A DNA stretch of 12,852 bases from DAISJM01 sp036821485. Lineage in GTDB: Bacteria > Verrucomicrobiota > Kiritimatiellia > CAIQIC01 > JAGNIJ01. Numbering within the stretch: position 1 is the first letter of the stretch; each line of letters starts with the position of its first letter. Both the position numbers and the translations under genes were made by a program. The notes below the pieces were generated by a model. It had not been told where the DNA came from and did no database searches. It saw nothing but the letters and a program-made list of their open reading frames with translations. The DNA lies in contig DAISJM010000071.1 in NCBI GenBank assembly GCA_036821485.1, positions 1 through 12,852 of the forward strand. Reading direction: 5' to 3'. Shown piece after piece: positions 6,210-12,697 of the stretch.

Positions 6210-8447
6210 ATGGCAAACGGCAGCCAGCAGGTTCCCGTGGCAGAGCGAAATAAGTTCGGAACCTTTGCGGGTGTCTTCACGCCGTCCATACTGACCATTC
6301 TCGGCGTGATCATGTTCCTGCGCGCCGGCTACGTCGTCGGGCAGGCGGGCATTGGCGGGGCATTGTGGATACTGTTGCTGGCTGAGAGCATCGTGCTGGT
6401 TACAGCCGTCTCCATGGCGGCGATTGCGACCAATACAAAAATCAGCGGCGGTGGCGCCTACTTCCTGATTTCCCGCGTGCTGGGGGCCCAGTTTGGTGGT
6501 GCCATCGGTCTTGCGCTCTACCTTGCACAGGCGCTTTCTGTGCCATTCTATACCTTGGGATTCACCGAGGCCTTGGTGCAAAGTTTTCCGGCGTTGAAGC
6601 CATTCTTTCCATACCTTGCCGGGGGAACGGCCTGTGCGTTGTTCGTGCTTAACTACATCGGTGCTGCGTGGGCTATCAAGGCCCAGTACTTCGTGATGAC
6701 GGTTCTTGGTCTGGCGATCGTGTCGTTTCTGGGTGGCGCTGCCGTGCGATTCTCCCCGGAGTTGATGTCGGCCAACTGGACGCCGGGCTACACCTCGCCG
6801 ACGATTTCCTTCTGGGTCGTATTCGCCATCTACTTTCCGGCGGTCACCGGCATTTTGGCAGGCATCAACATGTCGGGTGATTTGCGGGACCCCGGCCGCT
6901 CGCTTATGCGGGGAACTTTCGCCGCTATTGCCGTGGGATTCGTGATCTACCTTGCCGAGATATTGTTGTGTGGCGGTTCGCAGGAACGGGTGGATCTGGT
7001 GACGCGGCCGTACCGGATGTTGATTGATCACGCGTTGATGGGGTCGGCCTTCCTCGTGATCGGCGGTGTCTTCGCAGCGACGTTGTCCAGTGCGTTGGGC
7101 TCCTTCCTTGGCGCACCCCGGGTCTTGCAGGCTCTGGCCCGCGACCGCGTGGTCCCGGGCATCTCGTGGTTCGCCCGCGGCACGGCGAAGGGCGATGAAC
7201 CCCGGCATGCGTTGTGGCTCACGCTTGCAATCACGGTCGTGGTCATCTTCCTTGCCGCGCGCAGTGAATCATTGAAGGCCTTCGATGCGGTTGCGGCAGT
7301 TGTGACCATGTTCTTCCTGTGCACCTATGGGATGGTGAATCTGGCTGCGTTTGTCGAATCCTTTGGCGCGAATCCTTCCTTCCGTCCACGGTTTCGTTTC
7401 TTTCACTGGACGGTATCGCTGGTTGGAGCGATCGAGTGTCTGGTGATCATGTTCCTGATCGACGCTGGAGCGGCCGTTGTGTCGGCCCTGGTTATCGCGG
7501 GACTGTATCTGGTGATCAGCCGCCGCATGCATCGGTCGGCGTTTGGTGATGCGCGTCGCGGCTTTCTGTATTCGGTGGTGGCGCGCAATCTTCAGCGGCT
7601 GCGGGTTTCGGGGCCGGACCCAAAGAACTGGCGTCCGACGTTGCTGGTGTTGTCGGGCAATCCCATGACCCGGGCAGCTCTTCTGCGTTTTGGGGCATGG
7701 TTTGGCGCGGGGCGGGGGATCGTGACCGCCGTGCAGATCGTGATCGGCTGTATCGAGGAAATGGAGCATCTTCGCAAGACGGCCTTGTCGGCCTTGGAGA
7801 AGGTGATTCAGGAGGGCGGTTGGGATGCTTTTCCCGAGGTCCTGATCACGAGCGATATTGACGAAGGCATCCGAACCATGGTGCAGGCGCACTCAATTGG
7901 GCCGATCAAACCCAATGCCGTGTTGATCGGTTGGCCGTCGGACCCGCAGCGTGTTGCACCGTGGGCGCGGCATCTGCGTGATATTCGCAGCCTGGGCCGC
8001 AGTGTGATATCGGTGATTGATCGTGGAACGAGAATTCCGAATGGGGGTCGTGGGCGGATCGATGTTTGGTGGCGCGGCAAGGAGAACGGGTCGCTGATGA
8101 TGATCCTGGCCTATTTGCTCACCTGCAACTGGGAGTGGAGCAATGCGGCGATCCGGATACTGAGACTGGTGGAAGATGAACCAAGCCGTGTTCCTTCGCA
8201 GGAGGCGCTGTCCGCCCTGGCTGCTGCCGCACGGATAGACGCGGAGATCATCATTGTAGTCTCCAAGGAACCGTTTGAGGTGGTGCTATCCCGATACTCC
8301 CGCGAATCCGATGTGGTATTCCTCGGGTTCCAGCCGCCAGAGGAGGATCGGGCCGCCTCCTTCGCACATTTCTGCGAGCAGACCCTGAAAGACATGCCGA
8401 CGACCATCCTGGTCAGCTCCAGTGGCGAGGCCGATCTGTTGGCTTGA
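6210..8447 (+). CDS. Bacterial SLC12-type cation-chloride cotransporter homologue
   Basis: The 745-residue protein is an APC-superfamily transporter with clear likeness to the SLC12 (Na-K-Cl / K-Cl) cotransporters rather than to ordinary amino acid permeases. TM1 reads GVFTPSILTILGVIMFLR. Further SLC12-like stretches are ISGGGAYFLISRVLG with FGGAIGLALYLAQ (79-107), GILAGINMSGDLRDPGRS (214-231) and LGSFLGAPRVLQALARDRV (296-314). About 12 membrane helices end near residue 436. The ~310-residue soluble tail includes PKNWRPTLLVLSGNP (471-485) and GRGIVTAVQ, which match the conserved start of the SLC12 C-terminal domain. It probably moves chloride and/or small cations, but bacterial members are barely characterised and ion selectivity cannot be read here. 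It starts 6 bases after the exporter gene with a modest AGGT site, so it is likely the last gene of the trxB operon. A hairpin follows its stop. Confidence 0.88.
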   Translation: MANGSQQVPVAERNKFGTFAGVFTPSILTILGVIMFLRAGYVVGQAGIGGALWILLLAESIVLVTAVSMAAIATNTKISGGGAYFLISRVLGAQFGGAIGLALYLAQALSVPFYTLGFTEALVQSFPALKPFFPYLAGGTACALFVLNYIGAAWAIKAQYFVMTVLGLAIVSFLGGAAVRFSPELMSANWTPGYTSPTISFWVVFAIYFPAVTGILAGINMSGDLRDPGRSLMRGTFAAIAVGFVIYLAEILLCGGSQERVDLVTRPYRMLIDHALMGSAFLVIGGVFAATLSSALGSFLGAPRVLQALARDRVVPGISWFARGTAKGDEPRHALWLTLAITVVVIFLAARSESLKAFDAVAAVVTMFFLCTYGMVNLAAFVESFGANPSFRPRFRFFHWTVSLVGAIECLVIMFLIDAGAAVVSALVIAGLYLVISRRMHRSAFGDARRGFLYSVVARNLQRLRVSGPDPKNWRPTLLVLSGNPMTRAALLRFGAWFGAGRGIVTAVQIVIGCIEEMEHLRKTALSALEKVIQEGGWDAFPEVLITSDIDEGIRTMVQAHSIGPIKPNAVLIGWPSDPQRVAPWARHLRDIRSLGRSVISVIDRGTRIPNGGRGRIDVWWRGKENGSLMMILAYLLTCNWEWSNAAIRILRLVEDEPSRVPSQEALSALAAAARIDAEIIIVVSKEPFEVVLSRYSRESDVVFLGFQPPEEDRAASFAHFCEQTLKDMPTTILVSSSGEADLLA

Positions 8448-8448
8448 T

Positions 8449-8464
8449 GCGGCAGAGCTGCCGC
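8449..8464 (+). terminator. Weak hairpin just after the SLC12-like gene
   Basis: GCGGCAG and CTGCCGC flank two bases, giving a 6-base-pair GC-rich stem with a 4-base loop immediately after the stop codon. The following bases (GCCTGTTCCTC) lack a proper T-run, so it would be a poor intrinsic terminator. It may instead act as a 3' stabilising hairpin. Confidence 0.3.
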
Positions 8465-8488
8465 GCCTGTTCCTCATGTGTCCGCCAG

Positions 8489-8506
8489 ACGAATCCACAG
8501 ATTCGT
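8489..8506. other. Perfect 7-bp hairpin upstream of the DUF3570 gene
   Basis: ACGAATC and GATTCGT pair perfectly around the loop CACA. The right arm can alternatively belong to a larger hairpin, because CAGATT (8498-8503) and CGT can pair with ACG and AATCTG (8518-8528). The two structures are mutually exclusive. No T-run follows. The rest of the 208-base region (8448-8655) holds no gene I can support and only poor promoter matches, such as TTGATT at 8583 with TACGTT at 8605. Confidence 0.3.
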
Positions 8507-8655
8507 GGGTCCCATTCTACGTAATCTGCGCGGGGATACTGTTTGTGGTCAGGAATGAGCGATGGAGGGCCGGCTGCGTTCCTTGATTCAGCGAAGACCT
8601 GTTGTACGTTGTCTCAGGGTGGGTATGGCTTACACAACACATCACAGGAACGCAC

Positions 8656-10080
8656 ATGAATCATCATAGTGCCGGCATGGTCCTTCAGGGATTGCGACGA
8701 CGTGGACGCGTGCGTTTTGAGCCCGGTATCCTGGTTCTGATCATAGCCCTCCATCTGGCCGTGCCGCGTAAGACGCGTGCCGAGCAACGGTTGGATCTCA
8801 AGACCATGCTCTACATGGAAGATGGCGACCGGATGAAGATCATCGCTCCGGCGATTCTTTACGAATACGAAATAAGCCCTTCGCTCACCATCAAGATTGA
8901 AGGCATCTATAACTCGATCTCGGGTGCTTCACCTACGGGAGCTCCGGCGTCTACGACGTATACGACCACGTCGAGCGGCGGGACGATTGTCGTGCCGACG
9001 TCATCCCCGGCTCCAACTCCGCCTCCGCCGGTCATCATTGGTGATGACGACGATCATGAGGACGATGAATTCGAGGGTGATGCGCGTCGCGGACGTGCAG
9101 CGAAGTTCATCCATTATGCGGGTGCCACGCCAACCCCGACACCCACGCCAACTCCAGCTCCGACACCGACATCTACGCCGACTTCATCGAGTTCTGGATC
9201 AGGTGGGGGAGGCGGCACTACTACGACGACCTCGTCGTCAAGCAGCGGCAAGGTGCCGAAGGCCGATGTGGAAGATACTCGTGTTGGCTTCACTGTTGAC
9301 TTGATCAAGAAGCTGGGGCGGCACACGCCCTCCCTGATGTTGGCGTACAGTACGGAATCGGATTACAAGTCCTTTGGCCTGGCGCTACGCGACTCCGTGG
9401 ACTTCAACAAGAAGAACACCACGCTGATGTACGGCGGGGCGCTGACACACGACCTTGTCGAGGCGGACACATTGCCGTCATCCGAGACGAAGGACACGGT
9501 GGATGCGATGGTCGGCGTCACCCAGTTGCTGGATCCGCAGACCTTCGTCACGGTGAACCTGACGGCGAGCCATGTGTCGGGCTGCCTGGCCGATCCCTAC
9601 AAAGTGGCGGAGGTAAATGGCGTGCTCGTGGCGGAGAATCGGCCGGACAACAAGGACAAGCTCATTGTCTTCACGTCACTGAACCACTACTTCAAAGCCC
9701 TGCGCGGTGGCATGGAGGGGAGCTACCGCTGGTACAACGATTCATTCGGTATCCAGGCGGACACCTTTGAACTGGCGTGGTATCAGAAGATTGGGCCGCA
9801 CTTCGTCCTCCGGCCGCAGGTCCGCTATTACGAGCAGACGGCAGCCGACTTCTACAGCGTGCGTTTCACGGGGGCCCCCGAGTTCTACTCGGCCGACTAC
9901 CGGTTGTCCGCGCTACAGGCGTTTGGATACGGTCTGAAGTTCATCTGGACGCCCAACGACAAAGTGTCGTTCGACCTCGCGGTGGATCGTTACGAGCAGA
10001 AGGGGAAGGATTCGGCAACGCCGCCCGATGCCTACCCGCAGGCCAATGTCATTACCGCCGGGGTGCGCATATGGTTCTAA
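8656..10080 (+). CDS. DUF3570 family outer-membrane beta-barrel protein
   Basis: The start is ATG 8656 because AGGAA lies five bases upstream; the frame stays open to a TTG at 8602 but that start lacks a ribosome site. The 474-residue product has a long basic N-region, a hydrophobic core (24-36) and a likely signal-peptidase site after KTRA (residue 42). The mature part is rich in alternating-strand sequence and ends in RIWF, a terminal Phe typical of barrels inserted by the BAM machinery. DUF3570 hallmarks are EGIYNSISGASPTGAP (82-97), EDTRVGF (206-212), SVDFNKKNTTL, VTQLLDPQTFVTVNLTASH, LADPYKV, ENRPDNKDK, SFGIQADTFELAWYQK, ADFYSVRF and YSADYRLSAL. Between the second and third hallmarks sits an unusual ~105-residue low-complexity insert (see repeat entry). 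It is first in a four-gene cluster and overlaps apbE by 10 bases. No function is assigned to the family as far as I know; a surface redox or transport role is inferred from its neighbours. Confidence 0.9.
   Translation: MNHHSAGMVLQGLRRRGRVRFEPGILVLIIALHLAVPRKTRAEQRLDLKTMLYMEDGDRMKIIAPAILYEYEISPSLTIKIEGIYNSISGASPTGAPASTTYTTTSSGGTIVVPTSSPAPTPPPPVIIGDDDDHEDDEFEGDARRGRAAKFIHYAGATPTPTPTPTPAPTPTSTPTSSSSGSGGGGGTTTTTSSSSSGKVPKADVEDTRVGFTVDLIKKLGRHTPSLMLAYSTESDYKSFGLALRDSVDFNKKNTTLMYGGALTHDLVEADTLPSSETKDTVDAMVGVTQLLDPQTFVTVNLTASHVSGCLADPYKVAEVNGVLVAENRPDNKDKLIVFTSLNHYFKALRGGMEGSYRWYNDSFGIQADTFELAWYQKIGPHFVLRPQVRYYEQTAADFYSVRFTGAPEFYSADYRLSALQAFGYGLKFIWTPNDKVSFDLAVDRYEQKGKDSATPPDAYPQANVITAGVRIWF
8911..8946 (+). 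other. Flavinylation-like SGAS motif in the DUF3570 protein
   Basis: These codons give NSISGASPTGAP (residues 86-97). ApbE-type transferases attach FMN to a Thr or Ser in a motif of the form D-g-x-(S/T)-G-A-(T/S). N86-S-I-S-G-A-S92 fits every position except the first, where Asn replaces Asp. Because an ApbE homologue is encoded directly downstream, S92 is a candidate attachment site. The match is short and untested. Confidence 0.35.
9127..9183 (+). repeat. Pro-Thr low-complexity tract inside the DUF3570 gene
   Basis: An imperfect hexanucleotide repeat (ACNCCN units) encodes a run of alternating Thr-Pro, residues 158-176. It continues into Ser/Gly and Thr/Ser homopolymer stretches up to about residue 198. 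Just before it, residues 130-142 are very acidic with one His (DDDDHEDDEF). Together these make a flexible loop between two early barrel strands, of a kind often exposed at the cell surface or glycosylated. Repeat-unit slippage could change its length between strains. Confidence 0.8.
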
Positions 10081-11054
10081 CCGCCGACCAGATATTCCAG
10101 CGCGTACAGGACGCGCCGTTGCGCGGGCACGGGGACTATTTTGAGCTCTCGTTCCGTGCGATGGGTTCGCCATGCGCGATTACCTTCGCGGCGAAGACGC
10201 ATGCCGCGGCGGGCGAGTTCAAGGAACACGCCCTGCGCTGGCTGTCGGAGTTCGAGGCCAAGTACTCGCGATTCATCGATTCGAGTCTGATCAGCCGGAT
10301 CAATGCGGCGGCGGGGCGCGAGTGGGTGGAGGTCGATGCCGAGGCAGAGAGTCTCTTCTCCCTCTGCGACTGGTTCCACTGGACGACCGACGGCGTGTTC
10401 GATCCCACGTCGGGTCCATTCGTCGCGTTGTGGGATTACCATCGGCAGCCGGCCGTCGTGCCGTCGGAAAGCGAGGTTGCAGCCGCCCGGTCGCTTGTGG
10501 GTTGGGGTCGTGTGCAGCGTCGGGCCGGTGGGATATTCCTGCCGCAGCAGGGCATGATGTTGGACATCGGCGGCATCGGGAAAGAGTACGCGGTGGACCG
10601 CGTGATGAACCTGGCGTTGGAAGCGAACATCAAGAATGTGCTGGTGAACTTTGGCAACGATCTGCGGGTTCATGGCGAGCCGCCGGAAAAGGGGCCGTGG
10701 AAAGTTGGACTGGAGCATCCCGACTCGCCGGGTCGCTGCTGGGGCGGTGTGGCCCTCAACGAAGGTGCCGTGTGCAGCTCCGGTAATTACCTGCGGTTCA
10801 TGGATGTGGGTGGTAAGCGGTACGGGCATATCATCGATCCGCGAACGGGAAATCCCGTCAACAACGGATGCCGGTCGACGACGGTGATTGCGCCGACCTG
10901 CACCGAGGCCGGCATTCTCGCGACGTCATCCTTCGTGCTGGGTGCGGACGCGGGCATGGCGTTGCTTGCGCGTCAGTTCTCGGCGGACGGTTGTATCTGG
11001 ACGGAAGGTGGTCTCTTCGAAACGCGGAGGTTCAGGTCCTATGTCATTAAATAG
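10071..11054 (+). CDS. apbE: ApbE-family FAD:protein FMN transferase, no signal peptide
   Basis: ApbE enzymes split FAD and attach FMN covalently to Ser/Thr of partner flavoproteins, needing Mg2+. The 327-residue protein from ATG 10071 (GGGGTG seven bases upstream) overlaps the DUF3570 gene by 10 bases. Family marks are RAMGSPCAITF (29-39), SRFIDSSLISRIN (66-78), TTDGVFDPTSGPFVALWDY (105-123), LDIGGIGKEYAVDRV (164-178), VNFGNDLRVHG (192-202), GHIIDPRTGNPV (252-263) and ATSSFVLG (284-291). Two oddities: most ApbE proteins are exported, yet this N-terminus (MVLTADQIFQRV) is no signal peptide and no better start exists upstream. Where the family usually has Asp in D-A-(L/W)-A-T, a metal-ligand position, this protein has Gly (G281-I-L-A-T285). 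It also has seven Cys residues, unusual for an exported enzyme. The target may be a protein of this cluster. The family is certain; activity is not. Confidence 0.92.
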   Translation: MVLTADQIFQRVQDAPLRGHGDYFELSFRAMGSPCAITFAAKTHAAAGEFKEHALRWLSEFEAKYSRFIDSSLISRINAAAGREWVEVDAEAESLFSLCDWFHWTTDGVFDPTSGPFVALWDYHRQPAVVPSESEVAAARSLVGWGRVQRRAGGIFLPQQGMMLDIGGIGKEYAVDRVMNLALEANIKNVLVNFGNDLRVHGEPPEKGPWKVGLEHPDSPGRCWGGVALNEGAVCSSGNYLRFMDVGGKRYGHIIDPRTGNPVNNGCRSTTVIAPTCTEAGILATSSFVLGADAGMALLARQFSADGCIWTEGGLFETRRFRSYVIK

Positions 11055-11556
11055 AAACATGAAATACACGGCGGTGTTGTTGGTGGCGGCATCCGTGTTG
11101 CTGGCGCTGCCACAGGTTCATGCGGCGAATCTTAAACCGGGCGATGCCCTGCCCGCATTGAAGGCAAAGGATTTCGAGGGGGCGCTGCCGGAGTTGGCAG
11201 GCAAGGTTGTGCTGCTGGACTTCTGGGCCTCATGGTGCGGTCCGTGCAAGGCATCGCTGCCGCAACTCGACAAGCTCTACCGGGAATATGGCAAGAGAGG
11301 GTTTGTGATATTGGGTGTGAGCGTGGACGAGAGTTCGGCTGACATGAAGGCCTTCCTGGAAGCGCACCCTGTCAGCTTTCCAACGGTACGCGACAAGGCG
11401 CAGACGCTGGTGGGGCAGGTGTCCGTGGATGTCATGCCCACCTCGTTGCTGATCAATCGCGAAGGTAAGGTGACCAAGATCCATTCCGGCTACCAGGGTG
11501 AAAAGACGGTCGAAGAGCTGCGAGCCGAAATCGAGCAATTGCTGGGTGCCCCATGA
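11041..11556 (+). CDS. TlpA/ResA-like periplasmic thioredoxin
   Basis: The 171-residue product has a signal peptide (basic NRNMK, hydrophobic 10-24, cleavage likely after VHA at residue 28) followed by one thioredoxin fold. The active site is WCGPC (C66, C69) within VVLLDFWASWCGPCK, and the cis-proline loop VDVMPTSLL comes later. The GDALPALKAKDFEG opening and the GVSVDES insert are typical of the AhpC/TSA-like TlpA group. Such proteins reduce disulfides outside the cytoplasm, for example in cytochrome c maturation or on metal-binding cysteines. ATG 11041 is preferred because GGAGG precedes it by ten bases; a second ATG at 11059 has no such site. It overlaps apbE by 14 bases and the next gene by 4. 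An attractive client is the CGC tail of the following lipoprotein, which is an inference from position only. Confidence 0.92.
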   Translation: MSLNRNMKYTAVLLVAASVLLALPQVHAANLKPGDALPALKAKDFEGALPELAGKVVLLDFWASWCGPCKASLPQLDKLYREYGKRGFVILGVSVDESSADMKAFLEAHPVSFPTVRDKAQTLVGQVSVDVMPTSLLINREGKVTKIHSGYQGEKTVEELRAEIEQLLGAP

Positions 11557-11774
11557 AACAAATCATCTTCTATATGCTGGTCCTGGTGGCTGTGGCGTCG
11601 ATGTTGACCGGGTGCAAGACCGTTCAGCCGTGGGAGCGTGGCACAATGGCTGACTATACGATGCGGCCCGATCGCGATCCGCTGACTGTGAGCTTCGGTG
11701 AGCACATCTACTTCACGCGTGAAGCGGCGGCGGGTGGCCGTGGCGTGGGTGGTGGCGGCTGCGGCTGCAACTGA
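11553..11774 (+). CDS. DUF4266 mini-lipoprotein with C-terminal Gly-rich CGCN tail
   Basis: The 73-residue precursor has a clear lipoprotein signal: MKQ, a hydrophobic stretch and the lipobox LTGC with Cys at 21, so the mature protein is only 53 residues. It begins CKTVQPWERG, continues with a conserved-looking DPLTVSFGEHIYFTREAA, and ends GGRGVGGGGCGCN. The V-Q-P-W-E, D-P-L and terminal G-rich C-G-C-N elements match what I recall of DUF4266, a family that travels with DUF3570. No Asp follows Cys21 at +2 (Lys does), which in E. coli-like systems favours outer-membrane sorting. The CxC tail could bind a metal, form a disulfide, be modified, or act as a thioredoxin substrate; none of this is established. 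Its ATG overlaps the thioredoxin stop (ATGA). Confidence 0.88.
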   Translation: MKQIIFYMLVLVAVASMLTGCKTVQPWERGTMADYTMRPDRDPLTVSFGEHIYFTREAAAGGRGVGGGGCGCN

Positions 11775-11780
11775 GTTGGT

Positions 11781-12335
11781 TCAGACTTTTCCGCGGTAGC
11801 GCTTCAGTATGTTCCGAACATACTTCTGCGTCGTGGGGTAGGTGATGCTGTCCACGAACTTCCTGCTGTCTCCGCCACTGGCGGCGGCCCAACGCTGTGC
11901 ATTGGATCGTCCCGCGTTGTATTCGGCGAGGGCGTAGGGCAGGGGGTCGGGGTAGACCGACCAGCGTTTGACTGCCCGCGCGAGATACCACGTGCCGGCC
12001 CGGATATTGGCGGCGGGCTCAAACAACGTTTCTCGTGGCGGTGTCGGGACGTGGGTGGCCTTGGCCCATTCCTTCACGGCTCCGTCGGTGATCTGCATCA
12101 ATCCAATTTCCTGCTTGGTGCCGACGCATTCCGGGTGAAACCGGCTTTCCTGCCAGATCAGCGCGGATACGAGACGCGGGTCGAGCTGTTGTTCGGTCGC
12201 GTGTTGCACAATGAGTGTGTCGAATCGGTGGATGCGGTGGAGGAATGCAATCGCGGCCAGGCAGACGATCAGCGTCGCAAGCACCACGTTCCAGTAGATG
12301 ATCTGCACGGCTACCCGCCGCGGTATCGTCCGCAT
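11781..12335 (-). CDS. Membrane-anchored lytic transglycosylase (SLT domain, GH23)
   Basis: The 184-residue protein cleaves peptidoglycan glycan strands, forming 1,6-anhydro-muramic ends. An N-terminal hydrophobic helix (about 12-32) after a basic start anchors it, or serves as an uncleaved signal, placing the SLT domain in the periplasm. Domain marks are the catalytic Glu63 in ALIWQESRFHPE, GLMQI (78-82), the FEPAANIRAGTWYLARA segment (105-121) and AEYNAG (137-142). This is the Slt/MltE/MltC-like arrangement, and the size is near that of small MltE-type enzymes. The start ATG at 12335 has no strong ribosome site. An ATG 18 bases further upstream is followed directly by a stop. The gene converges on the DUF4266 gene with only six bases between stops, so transcripts probably interfere. 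A link to the DUF3570 cluster is not implied. Confidence 0.93.
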   Translation of the reverse strand: MRTIPRRVAVQIIYWNVVLATLIVCLAAIAFLHRIHRFDTLIVQHATEQQLDPRLVSALIWQESRFHPECVGTKQEIGLMQITDGAVKEWAKATHVPTPPRETLFEPAANIRAGTWYLARAVKRWSVYPDPLPYALAEYNAGRSNAQRWAAASGGDSRKFVDSITYPTTQKYVRNILKRYRGKV

Positions 12336-12399
12336 GGCGGCATCTTACATGGGCAGCGGGGTGCTTGTCCACGCATGTGCACAACGCCACCAACCCATC

Positions 12400-12428
12400 T
12401 TGACGCCGCGCCATATCACACATAGTAT
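12400..12428 (+). promoter_or_regulatory. Candidate promoter of the vapBC operon
   Basis: TTGACG (12400-12405, 5 of 6 to consensus), 17 bases, then TAGTAT (12423-12428, 4 of 6). Transcription would begin near 12435. A GGAGA ribosome site (12446-12450) sits seven bases before the antitoxin ATG. The 122-base region 12336-12457 is divergent between the transglycosylase and this operon; no clear promoter was seen for the transglycosylase. Confidence 0.5.
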
Positions 12429-12432
12429 GTGT
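12418..12432. promoter_or_regulatory. Palindromic operator candidate for the antitoxin
   Basis: ACACATA-G-TATGTGT is a perfect 7-base inverted repeat centred on the -10 element of the operon's promoter candidate. A further TATGTG half-site follows at 12441-12446, fifteen bases from the first. Type II antitoxins with a ribbon-helix-helix fold normally repress their own operon by binding such repeats, with the toxin as co-repressor. The placement fits that model well. Confidence 0.6.
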
Positions 12433-12457
12433 ACACAGGATATGTGGAGATACGACG

Positions 12458-12697
12458 ATGAAGAACGTAACCCTGGCCGTAGACGAGAAGTTGCTGGAGG
12501 CTAGCCGTCTCTATGCGCACGAACATCACACGACCCTGAACGCCCTGGTGCGCGATCTGCTGCGCCGCGAAATTGGTGCGCAGAAGCGGGAGCACTGGGC
12601 GGACACCTTCCTGCGAATTGCCAAGGAGGCGGGTGGGAATTCACACGGTTGGAAATGGAACAGGGAAGAGATATATGACCGCAAAGTGTTTCGTTGA
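12458..12697 (+). CDS. VapB-type ribbon-helix-helix antitoxin
   Basis: The 79-residue protein has the layout of a type II antitoxin. It has an N-terminal ribbon-helix-helix DNA-binding unit (strand NVTLAVD, helix EKLLEASRLYAHEHH, then TTLNALVRDLLRREIG, residues 3-40) and a charged, Trp-containing C-terminal tail (HGWKWNREEIYDRKVFR) suited to wrapping the toxin. GGAGA precedes the ATG by seven bases. The next gene starts inside it (23-base overlap) and encodes a PIN domain, which is the usual VapBC order. Its own promoter carries a palindrome it probably binds. The antitoxin role is inferred from order and fold; the exact subfamily within RHH/CopG-like proteins is not resolved. Confidence 0.85.
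   Translation: MKNVTLAVDEKLLEASRLYAHEHHTTLNALVRDLLRREIGAQKREHWADTFLRIAKEAGGNSHGWKWNREEIYDRKVFR

Noticed and set aside
8602..8655. Upstream TTG start extending the DUF3570 protein by 18 residues
   Set aside because: No ribosome site precedes it and the extension would spoil the signal peptide, whereas ATG 8656 has AGGAA at the right distance.
9777..10070. Upstream extension of the apbE frame inside the DUF3570 gene
   Set aside because: The extra ~98 residues are the +1 shadow of the barrel gene, rich in Arg and Gly, with no signal peptide or ApbE homology.
11767..11800. Possible shared terminator between the DUF4266 and transglycosylase genes
   Set aside because: CTGA...TCAG gives just a four-base stem followed by a short TTTT; too weak to call, though termination must happen somewhere nearby.
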